Assembly (NCBI GenBank): GCA_036557285.1
Contig: DATBHW010000055.1
Span: 124,001-188,000, forward strand
Origin: Ktedonobacterales bacterium
GTDB lineage: Bacteria > Chloroflexota > Ktedonobacteria > Ktedonobacterales > DATBGS01
Length of the DNA: 64,000 bases
Direction: 5' to 3'
The translations under genes and the position numbers were made by a program. The notes below the pieces were generated by a model that was not told where the DNA came from, did no database searches, and saw nothing but the letters and a program-made list of their open reading frames with translations. Shown in pieces: positions 33,001 through 42,505 of the stretch. The stretch's first letter is position 1. Each line of letters begins with the position of its first letter.

Positions 33001-36000
33001 TCAGGACAGATCGGGAAGCGCGGCGTCGTTAAACCAATCGAGGTAATTGCCCTGTGTCCCCTGATAGGGGGCCAGCCCGGTATCCGCGTTGACATAGAAC
33101 AGACCCACTCCGGCAGGCTTGTGCCAGTACGAGTTAGGATACTTGAAGAGCTTGTTGGCCGCCGTCATGACATCGTGCCAGATGGGCGCTGCGCCGGTGA
33201 TACCGATGGTATTTGGCGACATCGGGTTGCCATTGGCGTTGCCCGACCAGACGCCTACCGTCAGATAGGGCGAATAGCCCATCGTCAGGTTATCCTTGAA
33301 GTTTTCCGTCGTACCCGTCTTGGCCGCCACGTAGGGCGCATTGTGGAAGGTCAGGGCGTTGTTATTGCCAAACTCGAAGATGCGCGAGTTGTTATCCGCG
33401 AGGATGCTGGTAATCAGGAAAGCCGTCTGTGGGCTGAGAACCTGCGTCCTGGTGACGGTGTGGAAGTCGCCGTTGGGGATGACGTTGCCCTGCGAATCGG
33501 TGATGAGCAGCACAGAGCGCGGCGCCACATGAAAGCCGCCGTTGGCAAAGACCGAATAGGCGTCTGTCATATCCAACAACCGCACCGCAGCCGACCCCAG
33601 CGCAATTGATGGTCCCTGTTGCTCAGGGCTGAAGGTCTGGGAGGTGATGCCCATGCGCTCGGCCAGGTTAATCACATTAGGGAGACCGGCGAAGTAAAGC
33701 GCCTGAACCGCCGTGATGTTCAGCGAGTTGCCCAGGGCTTCGCGGACGCGAATGCCAGGCTTGGGCGGGGCATTCTTTTCACCGATGCTGGCGCCGGTAG
33801 CGAATCCGCCACCATAGTTCACCGGCGCGTACCATTTGCCACAGGCCGCGCGCGCTTTGGGGTCTTGTTTATTGGGGTCCACCGGGACCGGGAAGCAGGT
33901 GAATTGATCTTGTATCACCAGCGACGGGAACCAGCCCTCCTCAAAGGCCGCCGCGAAGACGATAGGCTTGAAGGACGATCCTGACTGGATGCGAGAGGTG
34001 GCCGCGTTATATTGGCCGCCTTGCCTGATGTTGCTGGCCTTGTGATAGTCACCGCTGCCGTCCATCGCCAGAATATCGCCGGTATTTGGGTCCATCACGA
34101 CCACAGCCGAGTCATTGATGTTGTGGCCGCCTTTGCTTTGTGGATAGCTAAGCGGCGGGGCGGTCTGTCCTGCTGGCGGTTGCTCAAAGGTGTAATGGTT
34201 CAGATGCGGCTGGAACAGGTACTTCTTGACAATGCTCTCGACCTGGTTTTCCAGCTTGACATCAATAGTCGTATAGATATTCCAGCCCGCGTGCGCCAGA
34301 AGGTTTATGCCCGTTGCAAGGGTACCATCGGTGGTCAGCATCATGGCAATCTCGTCCCTGACGTAATCAACGAAATGGGGCGCGAGCTTCGTGCCTTCAT
34401 CGCGGCAGACGAAGAAATCTGGTTTGTGCGCCGCCGCGTCGGCGTCATCGAACTGCTGCTGGGTGATGTCGCCAATGGCAAGCATGCTGGTGAGGACAAC
34501 ATCGTGCATGCGCTGGAGCGCGGCGGCTCGGCGGTCGTTTACCCCGTCATCGCTCCCGCAGGGGCTGTAGAGGCTTGGCCCCTGGGGCAGCCCCGCCAGC
34601 AGCGCGGCCTGCGGCAGAGTGAGCTGCTGCACGCCCATGACCAACTGGTGTGTTTGGGGGTCTTGCTTGGGCAGCAGGCCGAAGTAGTTTTCAGCGGCGG
34701 CCTCGATGCCCCGGCTGAGATAGCCATAGGGAATGAGATTGAGATAAAACTCAAGAATCTTTTGTTTGCTATATTGCTGTGTCACGGCATAGGACATGAG
34801 CGCCTCTTGCGCTTTACGCTGGAGATTTTCGGCTGCTACGCCTGTTCTCTGATCGACAAAGAACGCCTGTTTCATTAACTGCTGGGTAATGGTACTGCCG
34901 CCCTGGGTGATCTCCTGGTTGGTGACGTTGGCGATACCAGCGCGGATAATACTGGTCACATCAATACCGCTGTTGGTCCAGAAGGTCTTATCTTCGGTAT
35001 CTACAGTGGCGTTAATCAGGTAATCGGGGAAAAGCGCGTAAGGCACATAGGTGCTGTAAGCGGCGTTATTATCATTAGCGCCCAGCATCTCCCAGAGCAG
35101 GACGCCGTTGCGATCATAAAAGCGAGTGGTCTGTGGGAAGCCATTGGGGTTCGCCAATTTGTCGAGATTGCTCTTCGTATCCTGATAGAAGGCGGAGACG
35201 CTGGTCGTGCCAAAGATTCCCACGCCCACCATGATCGCTACCATAAAGCCGCTGGCGATGCTGGCGATGAGCATGCGCTGGCTGTGCTGGGTGCGCCGCT
35301 CCCAGCGTTTATGAATGACCAGGCGCGTTCTGGAGCGCCGATAGGGTCTGGGCTTTGGGTGTTCTTCGTCGGTTTCGGGCGAGAACGGCGGCGCCCCGTC
35401 CATCACCGGCTGCGCTGATCGCATGCTCTGGCTGGCGCGATGTTTGCCAGTAATGATGGCGCGCATGGTGCTGGAAGCAGCGCGCGCAAAGCTGAGCAGC
35501 CCCCCGCCGTTGCGCCCGCGCTCCGTGGGGCCGCTGGGTCTGCGCCTGCCACCGGCTCCGGGCGTGGTTGGCTCATTGAGCGGATCGCCCCACCTGCCGG
35601 ATGAGGGCCGCCCCGATGGACGCTGGGGCGCGCCTGCTTCGGGCGCGTCATAATCGCTCAGCGTCCCGCTGCGCCTGGGCGCGGCGCTTTGCCCTGGCGG
35701 CGTGAAGCCCCGGCTGGGCGGGCGCAGGGAGTCGCTCGCGCGCCCTGGCTGCGGCCCCAACGGGCCGCTCGCGCCGCCATTGCGCGCCCGGCTGAGCATC
35801 CCGCTGCCATTGTGCGGCGCGAGGTTGCCTGTCTGGCGGGGGCCGGATGGCCGCCTGTTTTCTGGCCCCCTGGATGGCGCGCCGCCCGCCGCCTGAGACC
35901 GCCAGTCCTGCCGGGGTGGGTTGTCCCATTGTTGAGACGACTGAGGGTTCTGCGGTTGACGGGCATCGCTGGACAGGCGCCTGTCCCTTGGTCTGCGGTC

Positions 36001-36018
36001 CTGCCAATCGTCGCCCAT
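33001..36018 (-). CDS. Class A penicillin-binding protein (PBP1-like)
   Basis: 1005 residues. Long disordered, Arg/Pro/Gly-rich cytoplasmic region (1-245), one helix (about 265-290), GT51 transglycosylase (TEDKTF near 341, GGSTITQQLMKQAFF, RKAQEALMSYAVTQQYSKQKILEFYLN), then the transpeptidase with SSFK (Ser about 683), SLN (about 763) and KTGTTE (about 898). It polymerises and cross-links peptidoglycan at the outer face of the membrane. ATG 36018 has GGAGGACC upstream; ATG 36036 is in frame. The cytoplasmic extension is much longer than in model PBP1 proteins. Confidence 0.93.
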   Translation of the reverse strand: MGDDWQDRRPRDRRLSSDARQPQNPQSSQQWDNPPRQDWRSQAAGGAPSRGPENRRPSGPRQTGNLAPHNGSGMLSRARNGGASGPLGPQPGRASDSLRPPSRGFTPPGQSAAPRRSGTLSDYDAPEAGAPQRPSGRPSSGRWGDPLNEPTTPGAGGRRRPSGPTERGRNGGGLLSFARAASSTMRAIITGKHRASQSMRSAQPVMDGAPPFSPETDEEHPKPRPYRRSRTRLVIHKRWERRTQHSQRMLIASIASGFMVAIMVGVGIFGTTSVSAFYQDTKSNLDKLANPNGFPQTTRFYDRNGVLLWEMLGANDNNAAYSTYVPYALFPDYLINATVDTEDKTFWTNSGIDVTSIIRAGIANVTNQEITQGGSTITQQLMKQAFFVDQRTGVAAENLQRKAQEALMSYAVTQQYSKQKILEFYLNLIPYGYLSRGIEAAAENYFGLLPKQDPQTHQLVMGVQQLTLPQAALLAGLPQGPSLYSPCGSDDGVNDRRAAALQRMHDVVLTSMLAIGDITQQQFDDADAAAHKPDFFVCRDEGTKLAPHFVDYVRDEIAMMLTTDGTLATGINLLAHAGWNIYTTIDVKLENQVESIVKKYLFQPHLNHYTFEQPPAGQTAPPLSYPQSKGGHNINDSAVVVMDPNTGDILAMDGSGDYHKASNIRQGGQYNAATSRIQSGSSFKPIVFAAAFEEGWFPSLVIQDQFTCFPVPVDPNKQDPKARAACGKWYAPVNYGGGFATGASIGEKNAPPKPGIRVREALGNSLNITAVQALYFAGLPNVINLAERMGITSQTFSPEQQGPSIALGSAAVRLLDMTDAYSVFANGGFHVAPRSVLLITDSQGNVIPNGDFHTVTRTQVLSPQTAFLITSILADNNSRIFEFGNNNALTFHNAPYVAAKTGTTENFKDNLTMGYSPYLTVGVWSGNANGNPMSPNTIGITGAAPIWHDVMTAANKLFKYPNSYWHKPAGVGLFYVNADTGLAPYQGTQGNYLDWFNDAALPDLS

Positions 36019-36386
36019 AAAACGTTGGTCCTCCATCTTTCTCAAATACACGCGATATCAGGGGAATCAGACTCATATTACCTGGAACAGCCTGGCTTCG
36101 CAAGCGAGCGACGCTTGTATCACAGCCCCTTGCCGGAGCGACAACGCGGCTCCCAGGCCAGCCTGTGAGCGCGGCGAGACGCTCTGAAGGGCCGGATGAG
36201 CTTTCCCAACCAAAGCGACGCCATAGGACCAAGGTACTACCAGACGGAAGGGCCACAGTCAACTGAACCTGGCCGAATGTCCAGGGGAAATGCCAGAGTC
36301 TATCGGTTATAATAAGTAAATAATTAACACTCTTAACTATTTGAGCAAAGACTCCTGGCCTGAGCGCGAGGATAGAAGGATACTGC
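36019..36386. other. Divergent intergenic region, no gene seen
   Basis: Spacer between the PBP and ABC exporter genes. The part 36300-36345 is AT-rich and has TATAAT at 36308-36313, but no matching -35 at 17 bp. No repeat and no open frame worth reporting. Confidence 0.5.
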
Positions 36387-38435
36387 ATGATGAATCCGCG
36401 TGGCGCGGCTGGCCGCATGGGCGGGCGCTGGTCGGCGGCGCTTGATGAGGACGATCTCAAGAATCGCAAAACCGATATGCGCACCGTGCGGCGCGTGGCG
36501 GCGGCGTTTACGCCGTATAAATGGCGGGTAGCGGTGGTGCTGTGCGCCATTTTGCTGACGGGCACCCTGGGGCTGGTCAACCCCTATCTGCTCAAGCTGA
36601 TTATTGATGATGCCTTTGCCCACCGCGACTTTGGACGCCTGACCTTTTATGTGCTGCTGATGATTGCCACGCCGCTGGTGAGCGGGCTGATCGGCGTGGG
36701 GCAAACCTATCTCAACAATAGTATCGGCCAGCGGGTGATGCGCGATTTTCGCAACCAGCTCTATACCCACCTGCAACATATGGCGCTGCGCTTCTTCACC
36801 GATACGCGCACCGGCGAGATTCAATCGCGGCTCTCTAACGATGTCGGCGGCGTCCAGAACGTCGTCACCAGCACCGCGAGTTCGATTGTCTCGAACGTCA
36901 CGACCGTGCTGTCCACCATTGTCGCTATGGCAATTATCTCCTGGCCGCTGACGCTGCTCTCGCTGGGGCTGACGCCGCTGTTCCTGTGGCTGACCTATCG
37001 CGTGGGCAACGTGCGCCGAGGGCTGTCGAAAGAGACGCAGCGCAGCCTGGCCGATCTGACGGCCATGATGGAGGAGACGCTTTCTGTCAGCGGGGTGCTG
37101 CTGACCAAGACCTTTGGACGGCAGCGGCACGAATCCGAGCGTTTTGCCAGAGAGAACCAGCGGCTGACCGATCTGGTGGTGCGCCAGCAGATGGTCGGGC
37201 GCTGGTTCATGATGTTTATCGGCACGTTCTTCTCGATCAGCCCGGCGCTGGTCTACTGGCTGGCGGGCTATATCACCTTTGGCGGCGCGGGCAGCAACAG
37301 TATCCTGCATACCATCACGATAGGCGATATTGTCGCGTTTACCACGCTGCAAAGCCGTCTCTTCTTCCCCATTGGACAGCTTTTGAGTATGCAGGTAGAT
37401 ATTCAGGGCGCGCTGGCGCTGTTTGATCGCATCTTTGAGTACCTCGATTTGCCGCTGGAGATTACCGACAAACCGGGCGCGCTGGCCCTCAAGCCGGAGG
37501 CGGTGCAGGGACGCCTGGCCTTCCGCAGCGTGACCTTTCAGTATCGCAAGCAGACCGAGGACGAGCAGGCCAACAACGCCGCCAACGACCAGCAGAATGG
37601 GCAGAATCCAGCGAACAAGCAGCGGGCGAGGGCGAAGGATCGTCTGATGGATGCCGCGCCGCCAGCGGAGCTTGACCAGGAGCGCGAGCCAGGACGGCCC
37701 ACGCTGGAAGAGGTGAACTTCGAGATTCAGCCGGGGCAGTTGGCGGCGCTGGTTGGCCCCAGCGGCGCGGGCAAGACGACGATTACCTATCTCGTGCCGC
37801 GCCTCTACGATGTGGATATGGGCGCGGTGCAGATTGACGGGCATGACGTGCGCGATGTGACGCTGGCCTCGCTGGGGGAAACGATTGGCGTCGTGACCCA
37901 GGAAACCTATCTCTTCCACTCCACCATCCGCGAGAACCTGAGCTATGGCAAACCGGACGCCACGGACGCAGAGATGATCGCTGCCGCGCAGGCGGCGGCC
38001 ATTCACGAGCGCATCATGGAACTGCCGGAGGGCTATGATACCGTGGTGGGCGAGCGCGGCTATAAGCTCTCTGGCGGCGAGAAGCAGCGGCTGGCGCTGG
38101 CGCGCGTCATCTTAAAGAATCCGCGCATCCTCATTCTGGATGAGGCCACCAGCGCGCTGGATACGCATTCGGAGCGGCTGATTCAGGCGGCGCTGGAGCC
38201 GTTGATGCAGGGGCGCACGACGTTGGCGATTGCGCACCGGCTCTCGACTATTCTGGCGGCAGACATCATTCTGGTGGTGGATCGCGGGCGTATTGTGGAG
38301 CGCGGTACGCACGCCGAACTGTTGGCGCAAAACGGCCTCTACGCCCGCCTCTATCGTGAGCAGTTCAGCACAGCAGTGGATGGCCTGGAGCCTATCCTCC
38401 TCGATACAACCCCGGCGGACCTGCTCGGCGCTTAG
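36387..38435 (+). CDS. ABC exporter, fused membrane and ATPase domains
   Basis: 682 residues. Six-helix ABC_membrane domain (about 45-345), then the nucleotide-binding domain: Walker A GPSGAGKTT (about 456), Q-loop VTQETYLFHSTIRENLSYG, signature LSGGEKQRLALAR (about 561), Walker B ILILDEATSALD, H-loop AIAHRLSTI. It works as a homodimer or heterodimer and exports lipids, peptides or drugs. Between the first NBD strand and the rest there is a hydrophilic insert of about 55 residues (Asn/Gln/Arg-rich, about 388-442), not usual in the family. Its TAG stop is followed at once by a family B end. Confidence 0.92.
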   Translation: MMNPRGAAGRMGGRWSAALDEDDLKNRKTDMRTVRRVAAAFTPYKWRVAVVLCAILLTGTLGLVNPYLLKLIIDDAFAHRDFGRLTFYVLLMIATPLVSGLIGVGQTYLNNSIGQRVMRDFRNQLYTHLQHMALRFFTDTRTGEIQSRLSNDVGGVQNVVTSTASSIVSNVTTVLSTIVAMAIISWPLTLLSLGLTPLFLWLTYRVGNVRRGLSKETQRSLADLTAMMEETLSVSGVLLTKTFGRQRHESERFARENQRLTDLVVRQQMVGRWFMMFIGTFFSISPALVYWLAGYITFGGAGSNSILHTITIGDIVAFTTLQSRLFFPIGQLLSMQVDIQGALALFDRIFEYLDLPLEITDKPGALALKPEAVQGRLAFRSVTFQYRKQTEDEQANNAANDQQNGQNPANKQRARAKDRLMDAAPPAELDQEREPGRPTLEEVNFEIQPGQLAALVGPSGAGKTTITYLVPRLYDVDMGAVQIDGHDVRDVTLASLGETIGVVTQETYLFHSTIRENLSYGKPDATDAEMIAAAQAAAIHERIMELPEGYDTVVGERGYKLSGGEKQRLALARVILKNPRILILDEATSALDTHSERLIQAALEPLMQGRTTLAIAHRLSTILAADIILVVDRGRIVERGTHAELLAQNGLYARLYREQFSTAVDGLEPILLDTTPADLLGA

Positions 38436-38728
38436 ACCGCCTCACACAACCGGCGCGGACGACCACTTGTAGCGCCGCCTTCCAGGCGGCTCAACGCTGC
38501 CCTCCAGGCGGCGGCCTCTTGCCTGTACCGCCAGCCTCCGTGCTGGCGCGGGCGGGGCAGGGTGTGGCGCCTGGGCGAATGCTGCCCTGGAAGGCGAGCG
38601 TTCGCTCAGACGCAGCGTTGAGCCGCCAGGGACGGCGGCGGTACAGGCAGGAGGCTGCCGCTTGTAGCGCCGCCTTCCAGGCGGCTCAACGCTGGCCTGC
38701 CTGTACCGCCAGCCTCCGTGCTGGCGAG
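38436..38728. repeat. Composite repeat island: family B end, REPs and GTAC REPs
   Basis: Starts ACCGCCTCACACAACCGG (left end of family B, no right end), then TTGTAGCGCCGCCTTCCAGG, CTGTACCGCCAGCCTCCGTG (twice, at about 38522 and 38701), an inverted partner near 38620-38645 and a second GTAG unit at about 38660. The 3' end of the Ser/Thr kinase gene on the minus strand runs into this island and stops there. Confidence 0.82.
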
Positions 38729-40243
38729 GGCAGGGGAGGGCGTGGGCGCTGTTGGGCTGGCGGTGGGACGCAGGGTAGGTGTCGGCGACGGCGACGGCCC
38801 CGGCGACGGGGTTGGCGACGGGTCAGGCGTTGGGGTTCCGGTCGGTGTTGGCGAAGGTGTCGCTGTCGGCGTGCCTGTCGGCGTCGCTGTTGGCGACGGC
38901 GTGCCTGTCGGTGTCGGCGACGGGGTTGGCGTGCCCGTTGGGGTCGGCGTCGCCGTCGGCTGTGGTGACGGCGTGGGCGTAGGCGATGGATGAGGGGTCG
39001 GCTTCTTGCCCGGCCTGCGCGCCGCGCCGCCGCCATGCTGGACCGCCGTTGGCGAGGGCGTGGGTGTTGGCGTATCGGTTGCCGCTGGCGCGGCGGCCAG
39101 CGGATGATTCACCAGACCCTGGGCCAGATTCTGGTTTCCGCTGCCCAGCCCGAAGTACAGTAAACAAAGCGTGAGAACCATCATCGCCCCGGCGGCTCCA
39201 GCCGAAGCGAGCAGCGCGCGCCTCAGATGCCCCGGATGGGCGCGCGGGCGGCTGGCCGGAGCCGGAATGATAGGCTGGGCCGTTTCGAATCCCGGCAGGA
39301 TGAGCATTTCGTCTGTTTGGAATTGCTCGAAGATCGCCTCGTGGGCGATCAGGCGCAGCGCCTGATACATCTGCCTGGCGGATTGAAAGCGTTCTTCGGG
39401 ATGGAACCGCAGGGCGCGCTCGATCAGTTCCTCCAGCGCGCCAGGAAGCGCCGGATTCAAGGCGCGCACCGGCTGAAAGCCGAAGGGAAACGGCGGCGGC
39501 GCGTGGCCCGTCACCATCTCGTGCAGCAGCACGCCCAGCGCAAAAATATCGCTGCGCGGGTCGGCGCGCCAGCCATACTCATATTGTTCTGGCGCGGCAT
39601 AGCCCGCTGTGCCGAGCGGTTGGGTATCGCTTTCTGCATCGGCGGGTCCACTGCCGGCCAGCCCGCGTTCCCAGAACGGCGAATCGCTGCGACTGGTGGA
39701 GGCGCGGGCAACCCCGAAATCAACCATGACGGCGCGGCCATCCGGCGTCAAGATGACATTGGAAGGTTTGAGATCTCCAAAGACTACTGCTGGCTGCTGG
39801 CTGTGAAGATAGACCAGGACATTACAGAGCTGGCTGGCGTAATCCAGTGCTTCTGGCAGCGGCAGCGGCGCGCGCCTCCCTGGATCGCTCCCCAGTTCCA
39901 GGCGTTCGGCCAGGGTGACGCCCTCGATATAATCCATCACCAGATAGAAAGCGGTTTCCTCGGCGAAATAGTCCAGCACTCGTGGAATGCTGGGATGGCG
40001 CAAGCCGGTCAGCAAGCGCGCCTCGCGGCAGAAGCGCCTGATCGCCTGCTCGCGTTCTGCGGGGGTGCTGTGCGCCGCTGTCGTCAATTTTTTGAGGGCA
40101 ACGGGGGCATCCAGCAGGACATGAAAGGCTTTATAGACCTGCCCCATGCCGCCGTACCCCAGGCTGGCAACAATTTGGTAGCGGTGATCCAGGAGTTTTC
40201 CTGGATTGAAGTCAAGATCAGCGAAGAGATCGGCTGGCTGCAT
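38606..40243 (-). CDS. Membrane-anchored Ser/Thr kinase with Pro-Thr tail
   Basis: 545 residues. Kinase domain 22-300: glycine loop [16 protein letters not shown]-binding Lys 51 (VALKKL), catalytic loop FGDLKPSN (Asp 157, with the usual His-Arg replaced by Phe-Gly), DFG 175-177, and APEQ. One helix near 346-370, then about 130 residues of Thr-Pro-Ser repeats outside. The last about 35 residues (from ALASTEAGG) and the stop come from the adjoining repeat island. It phosphorylates unknown proteins; the external tail may touch the cell wall. The natural C-terminus has probably been replaced. Confidence 0.88.
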   Translation of the reverse strand: MQPADLFADLDFNPGKLLDHRYQIVASLGYGGMGQVYKAFHVLLDAPVALKKLTTAAHSTPAEREQAIRRFCREARLLTGLRHPSIPRVLDYFAEETAFYLVMDYIEGVTLAERLELGSDPGRRAPLPLPEALDYASQLCNVLVYLHSQQPAVVFGDLKPSNVILTPDGRAVMVDFGVARASTSRSDSPFWERGLAGSGPADAESDTQPLGTAGYAAPEQYEYGWRADPRSDIFALGVLLHEMVTGHAPPPFPFGFQPVRALNPALPGALEELIERALRFHPEERFQSARQMYQALRLIAHEAIFEQFQTDEMLILPGFETAQPIIPAPASRPRAHPGHLRRALLASAGAAGAMMVLTLCLLYFGLGSGNQNLAQGLVNHPLAAAPAATDTPTPTPSPTAVQHGGGAARRPGKKPTPHPSPTPTPSPQPTATPTPTGTPTPSPTPTGTPSPTATPTGTPTATPSPTPTGTPTPDPSPTPSPGPSPSPTPTLRPTASPTAPTPSPALASTEAGGTGRPALSRLEGGATSGSLLPVPPPSLAAQRCV

Positions 40244-40417
40244 AGAAGCTTATCTCATTCGGAAAGAAGAGGGGGTCGGTCTAAGAGAATACGTCTCAGG
40301 AAGCGCGGAGCGTACCACCCTACCAGGCGTCTATAGCAGAGTGACGCTCCCTTCTTTGCGTGCCTACGTGGAGTATGCAAAGAATGTGCCTTCAGAGATG
40401 AGTCTTGTGGGGGGACA

Positions 40418-41203
40418 TTAGCGGGAAGGGGGATGTTTGCGCCAGCCTAAACGGCGCAGCAAGCCGTTTCCCCCGGATTCAGGGGAATTAGAATCAGGGG
40501 ATTCAGGCGATTGGCTCTGACCTTGCGGCGCTGGCTGAGCAGGTTCAGATGGGGATGAGGAGAGCGGCTGGTCCTGACGTTGTGGCGCTGGCTCCGCTGG
40601 GCGATAAGCCCGCGCGCCTGTGCTGATGCGCGGTGGGGTGGGCGGCGCGGGCGGCTGCGGGCTGATGCCGCCGTCAATCTGATTCTGACGCAAGCCGTTC
40701 GTGGCGCTTTCGATGGCCCAGATCATGGCGGTTTCGACGCGCTCCAGATAGAGGCGCACAGCGTAGAGCCTGGTCTGCTTCTCCCAGGCGTTGAGCTTGT
40801 TGGTGGCAAGGCTCACCAGCAGATTGGCGAGGGCAGCTTGCGCCAGCCCCAGGTACTGGCGCGCTTCAGTGAGGTTCTGCACAGACACCAGGGCGTATTC
40901 GCCCGCCATGCTCTCCCACTGCTGATTCAGGATGCGAGTGCGCCGCTCTTCCAGTTCGCGCTCGATCTCGCCAAACCAGCTTGCCAGGCGGGCCAGGCTG
41001 CGCTGTGGCGTAGGATGCTCCAGGCCATCCGTCAGCAGACCCTCGGCCTTCTCTTCATAGCCGATGCCGCCCAGGATGGTTTCAGCGGAGGCCAGTTCGT
41101 TCTTCGCCTGATTCAGCCGGTTCTGATACACATCAACCAACCACTCAACTACCCCGCTCATGATACTGGCATAGCTCTCAGTTGGATGCTGCGGTTGGCT
41201 CAT
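40418..41203 (-). CDS. Hypothetical helical protein
   Basis: 261 residues, no family recognised. Residues 1-175 are helical with heptad-like patterns (VVEWLVDVYQNRLNQAKNELASAETIL; SWFGEIERELEERRTRILNQQWESMAGEYALVSVQNLTEARQYL), the rest is Pro/Gln/Ser-rich and disordered, ending in basic residues. ATG 41203 follows GGGAGGAAGC; an open frame further upstream is translated repeat DNA and is excluded. Neighbour of the RAYT gene through a repeat array. Confidence 0.6.
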   Translation of the reverse strand: MSQPQHPTESYASIMSGVVEWLVDVYQNRLNQAKNELASAETILGGIGYEEKAEGLLTDGLEHPTPQRSLARLASWFGEIERELEERRTRILNQQWESMAGEYALVSVQNLTEARQYLGLAQAALANLLVSLATNKLNAWEKQTRLYAVRLYLERVETAMIWAIESATNGLRQNQIDGGISPQPPAPPTPPRISTGARAYRPAEPAPQRQDQPLSSSPSEPAQPAPQGQSQSPESPDSNSPESGGNGLLRRLGWRKHPPSR

Positions 41204-41271
41204 GCTTCCTCCCGCTATAGTATAGCCAAGCCGATAGCCATCCACAAGCCCCGCCTCGGCGGTTAACTTGC

Positions 41272-41509
41272 GTGTACCGCTGCGCCAGCGCGCACGCCCA
41301 CTTGTAGCGCCGCCATCCTGGCGGCCACCGCTGCGCCAGCGCGCATGCCCACTTGTAGCGCCGCCATCTTGGCGGCCACCGCTGCGGCAGGGCGAGCGTT
41401 CGCCCACCAGGCCACCGGACCGGCAGGCCAACGTTGAGCCGCCAGGATGGCGGCGCTACAGGTACACACCCCGCAGCCCCCTGCCGCCAAGATGGCGGCG
41501 CTACAAGTG
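41272..41509. repeat. REP array on the 3' side of the RAYT gene
   Basis: Two tandem REP units (CTTGTAGCGCCGCCATCCTGG, then CTTGTAGCGCCGCCATCTTGG, each followed by CACCGCTGCG) and two inverted units (CCGCCAGGATGGCGGCGCTA; CCGCCAAGATGGCGGCGCTA). This is the BIME-like arrangement. It fills the gap between the hypothetical gene and the RAYT gene. Confidence 0.88.
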
Positions 41510-41530
41510 ACTTCCGGCAGGAAAGCGTCA

Positions 41531-42172
41531 CTAAAGAGCTGGCTCCAGCGGAAGGGAAACCTCTACCCAGCGCCAATTTAGCAAATTGGCCTTTATCGGA
41601 TTCTGAACGACATAATCAATAAAGCGCCAGAGCGCCTGCTCATCTCGGATCAGATGATCGTAATATTCTCGCTGCCAGAATGCCCCTCCGACGCCTAAGA
41701 GCCTATGTGCCTGGTTGGCAGTAAAAGACTTCCACGAATGCAGAATGGAAGCCAATGTATAAGAAGATAGTGGCTCTACCACCGCATGCACATGATTGGG
41801 CATAACACACCAGGCAAAGAGATGATACCGCGTGCCATTGAAGTGGCGTAATGCCTGAGCCATCATCTCAGCAATAGCTGGGGTTGCCAGATAGCAGGCT
41901 CCCACACCATTATCCAGGTACTGTTGGATGCGCGCCGAAAAAAGCCGATCTAGCCGCTCCCGTTCCTGTATGGACAGTATTCGTCCGCCTGCCTGCGCCT
42001 GTGCCAGCAGCGCCTGGCGCTCAGCTTTATAGGACGCCAGAACCTGCTGTGGGAGGGCATCTGCCAGCCGAAAGGTGACAAAGTACAGAGCGCCCAGCCG
42101 CTCCCAATGAGGGAGATACCCGCGATCACGCGGGTGAGCGGATTCTTCCCCAACCTCTGCCTCGTTGCCCAT
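41531..42172 (-). CDS. REP-associated tyrosine transposase (RAYT, Y1/HUH)
   Basis: 213 residues of the Y1_Tnp/IS200-like fold. HUH motif in WCVMPNHVHAVVEP (His 127 and His 129), catalytic Tyr probably 171 in FWQREYYDHLIRDE, followed by the RAYT-type end FIDYVVQNPIKANLLNW; the start HWERLGALYFVTFRL is also typical. Enzymes of this type nick and rejoin single-stranded DNA at REP hairpins. ATG 42172 has GGAAGGAAG ahead. The gene is flanked on both sides by REP arrays, the expected target. It has no terminal repeats of its own that I can define. All key residues are present, so it may be active. Confidence 0.92.
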   Translation of the reverse strand: MGNEAEVGEESAHPRDRGYLPHWERLGALYFVTFRLADALPQQVLASYKAERQALLAQAQAGGRILSIQERERLDRLFSARIQQYLDNGVGACYLATPAIAEMMAQALRHFNGTRYHLFAWCVMPNHVHAVVEPLSSYTLASILHSWKSFTANQAHRLLGVGGAFWQREYYDHLIRDEQALWRFIDYVVQNPIKANLLNWRWVEVSLPLEPAL

Positions 42173-42189
42173 CTCTTTCTTCCTTCCCA

Positions 42190-42464
42190 ACTTGTAGCGC
42201 CCACTTGCCACTTGTAGCGCCGCCATCCTGGCGGCCACCGCTGCGCCAGCGCGCACGCCCACTTGTAGCGCCGCCATCCTGGCGGCCACCGCTGCGGCAG
42301 GGCGAGCGTGCACCCTCCAGGGCGCCAGCGCGCCCTCACTTGTAGCGCCGCCATCCTGGCGGCCACCGCTGCGGCAGGGCGAGCGTGTGCCCTCCAGACC
42401 ACCGGACCAGCAGGCCAACGTTGAGCCGCCAGGAAGGCGGCGCTACAAGTGGGGCTACAGGTGG
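42190..42464. repeat. REP array on the 5' side of the RAYT gene
   Basis: Three direct REP units (each CTTGTAGCGCCGCCATCCTGG followed by CACCGCTGCG) at spacing of about 50-85 bp, then one inverted unit (CGCCAGGAAGGCGGCGCTAC). The first 10 bases contain an additional broken unit. Explains the gene-free stretch before the ribokinase gene. Confidence 0.88.
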
Positions 42465-42505
42465 CTCGACATCGCGCCCCATAAGCCGTATACGCAGATT
42501 CTATC

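Noticed and set aside
36333-38006. 557-codon open frame opposite the ABC exporter
   Set aside because: The plus strand has all ABC motifs; the minus product is rich in His/Arg/Gln as expected from antisense reading.
41178-41576. Small genes inside the repeat arrays
   Set aside because: The open frames encode only translated hairpin repeats (Ala/Arg/Gly-rich) and begin within one repeat and end in another.
42173-42418. N-terminal extension of the RAYT protein
   Set aside because: The open frame continues upstream of ATG 42172 into the REP array, but the added residues are repeat translation and a good RBS sits before 42172.
42190-42464. CRISPR-like array
   Set aside because: The direct units have regular spacing, but the spacers are themselves repeated, some units are inverted, and there are no cas genes.
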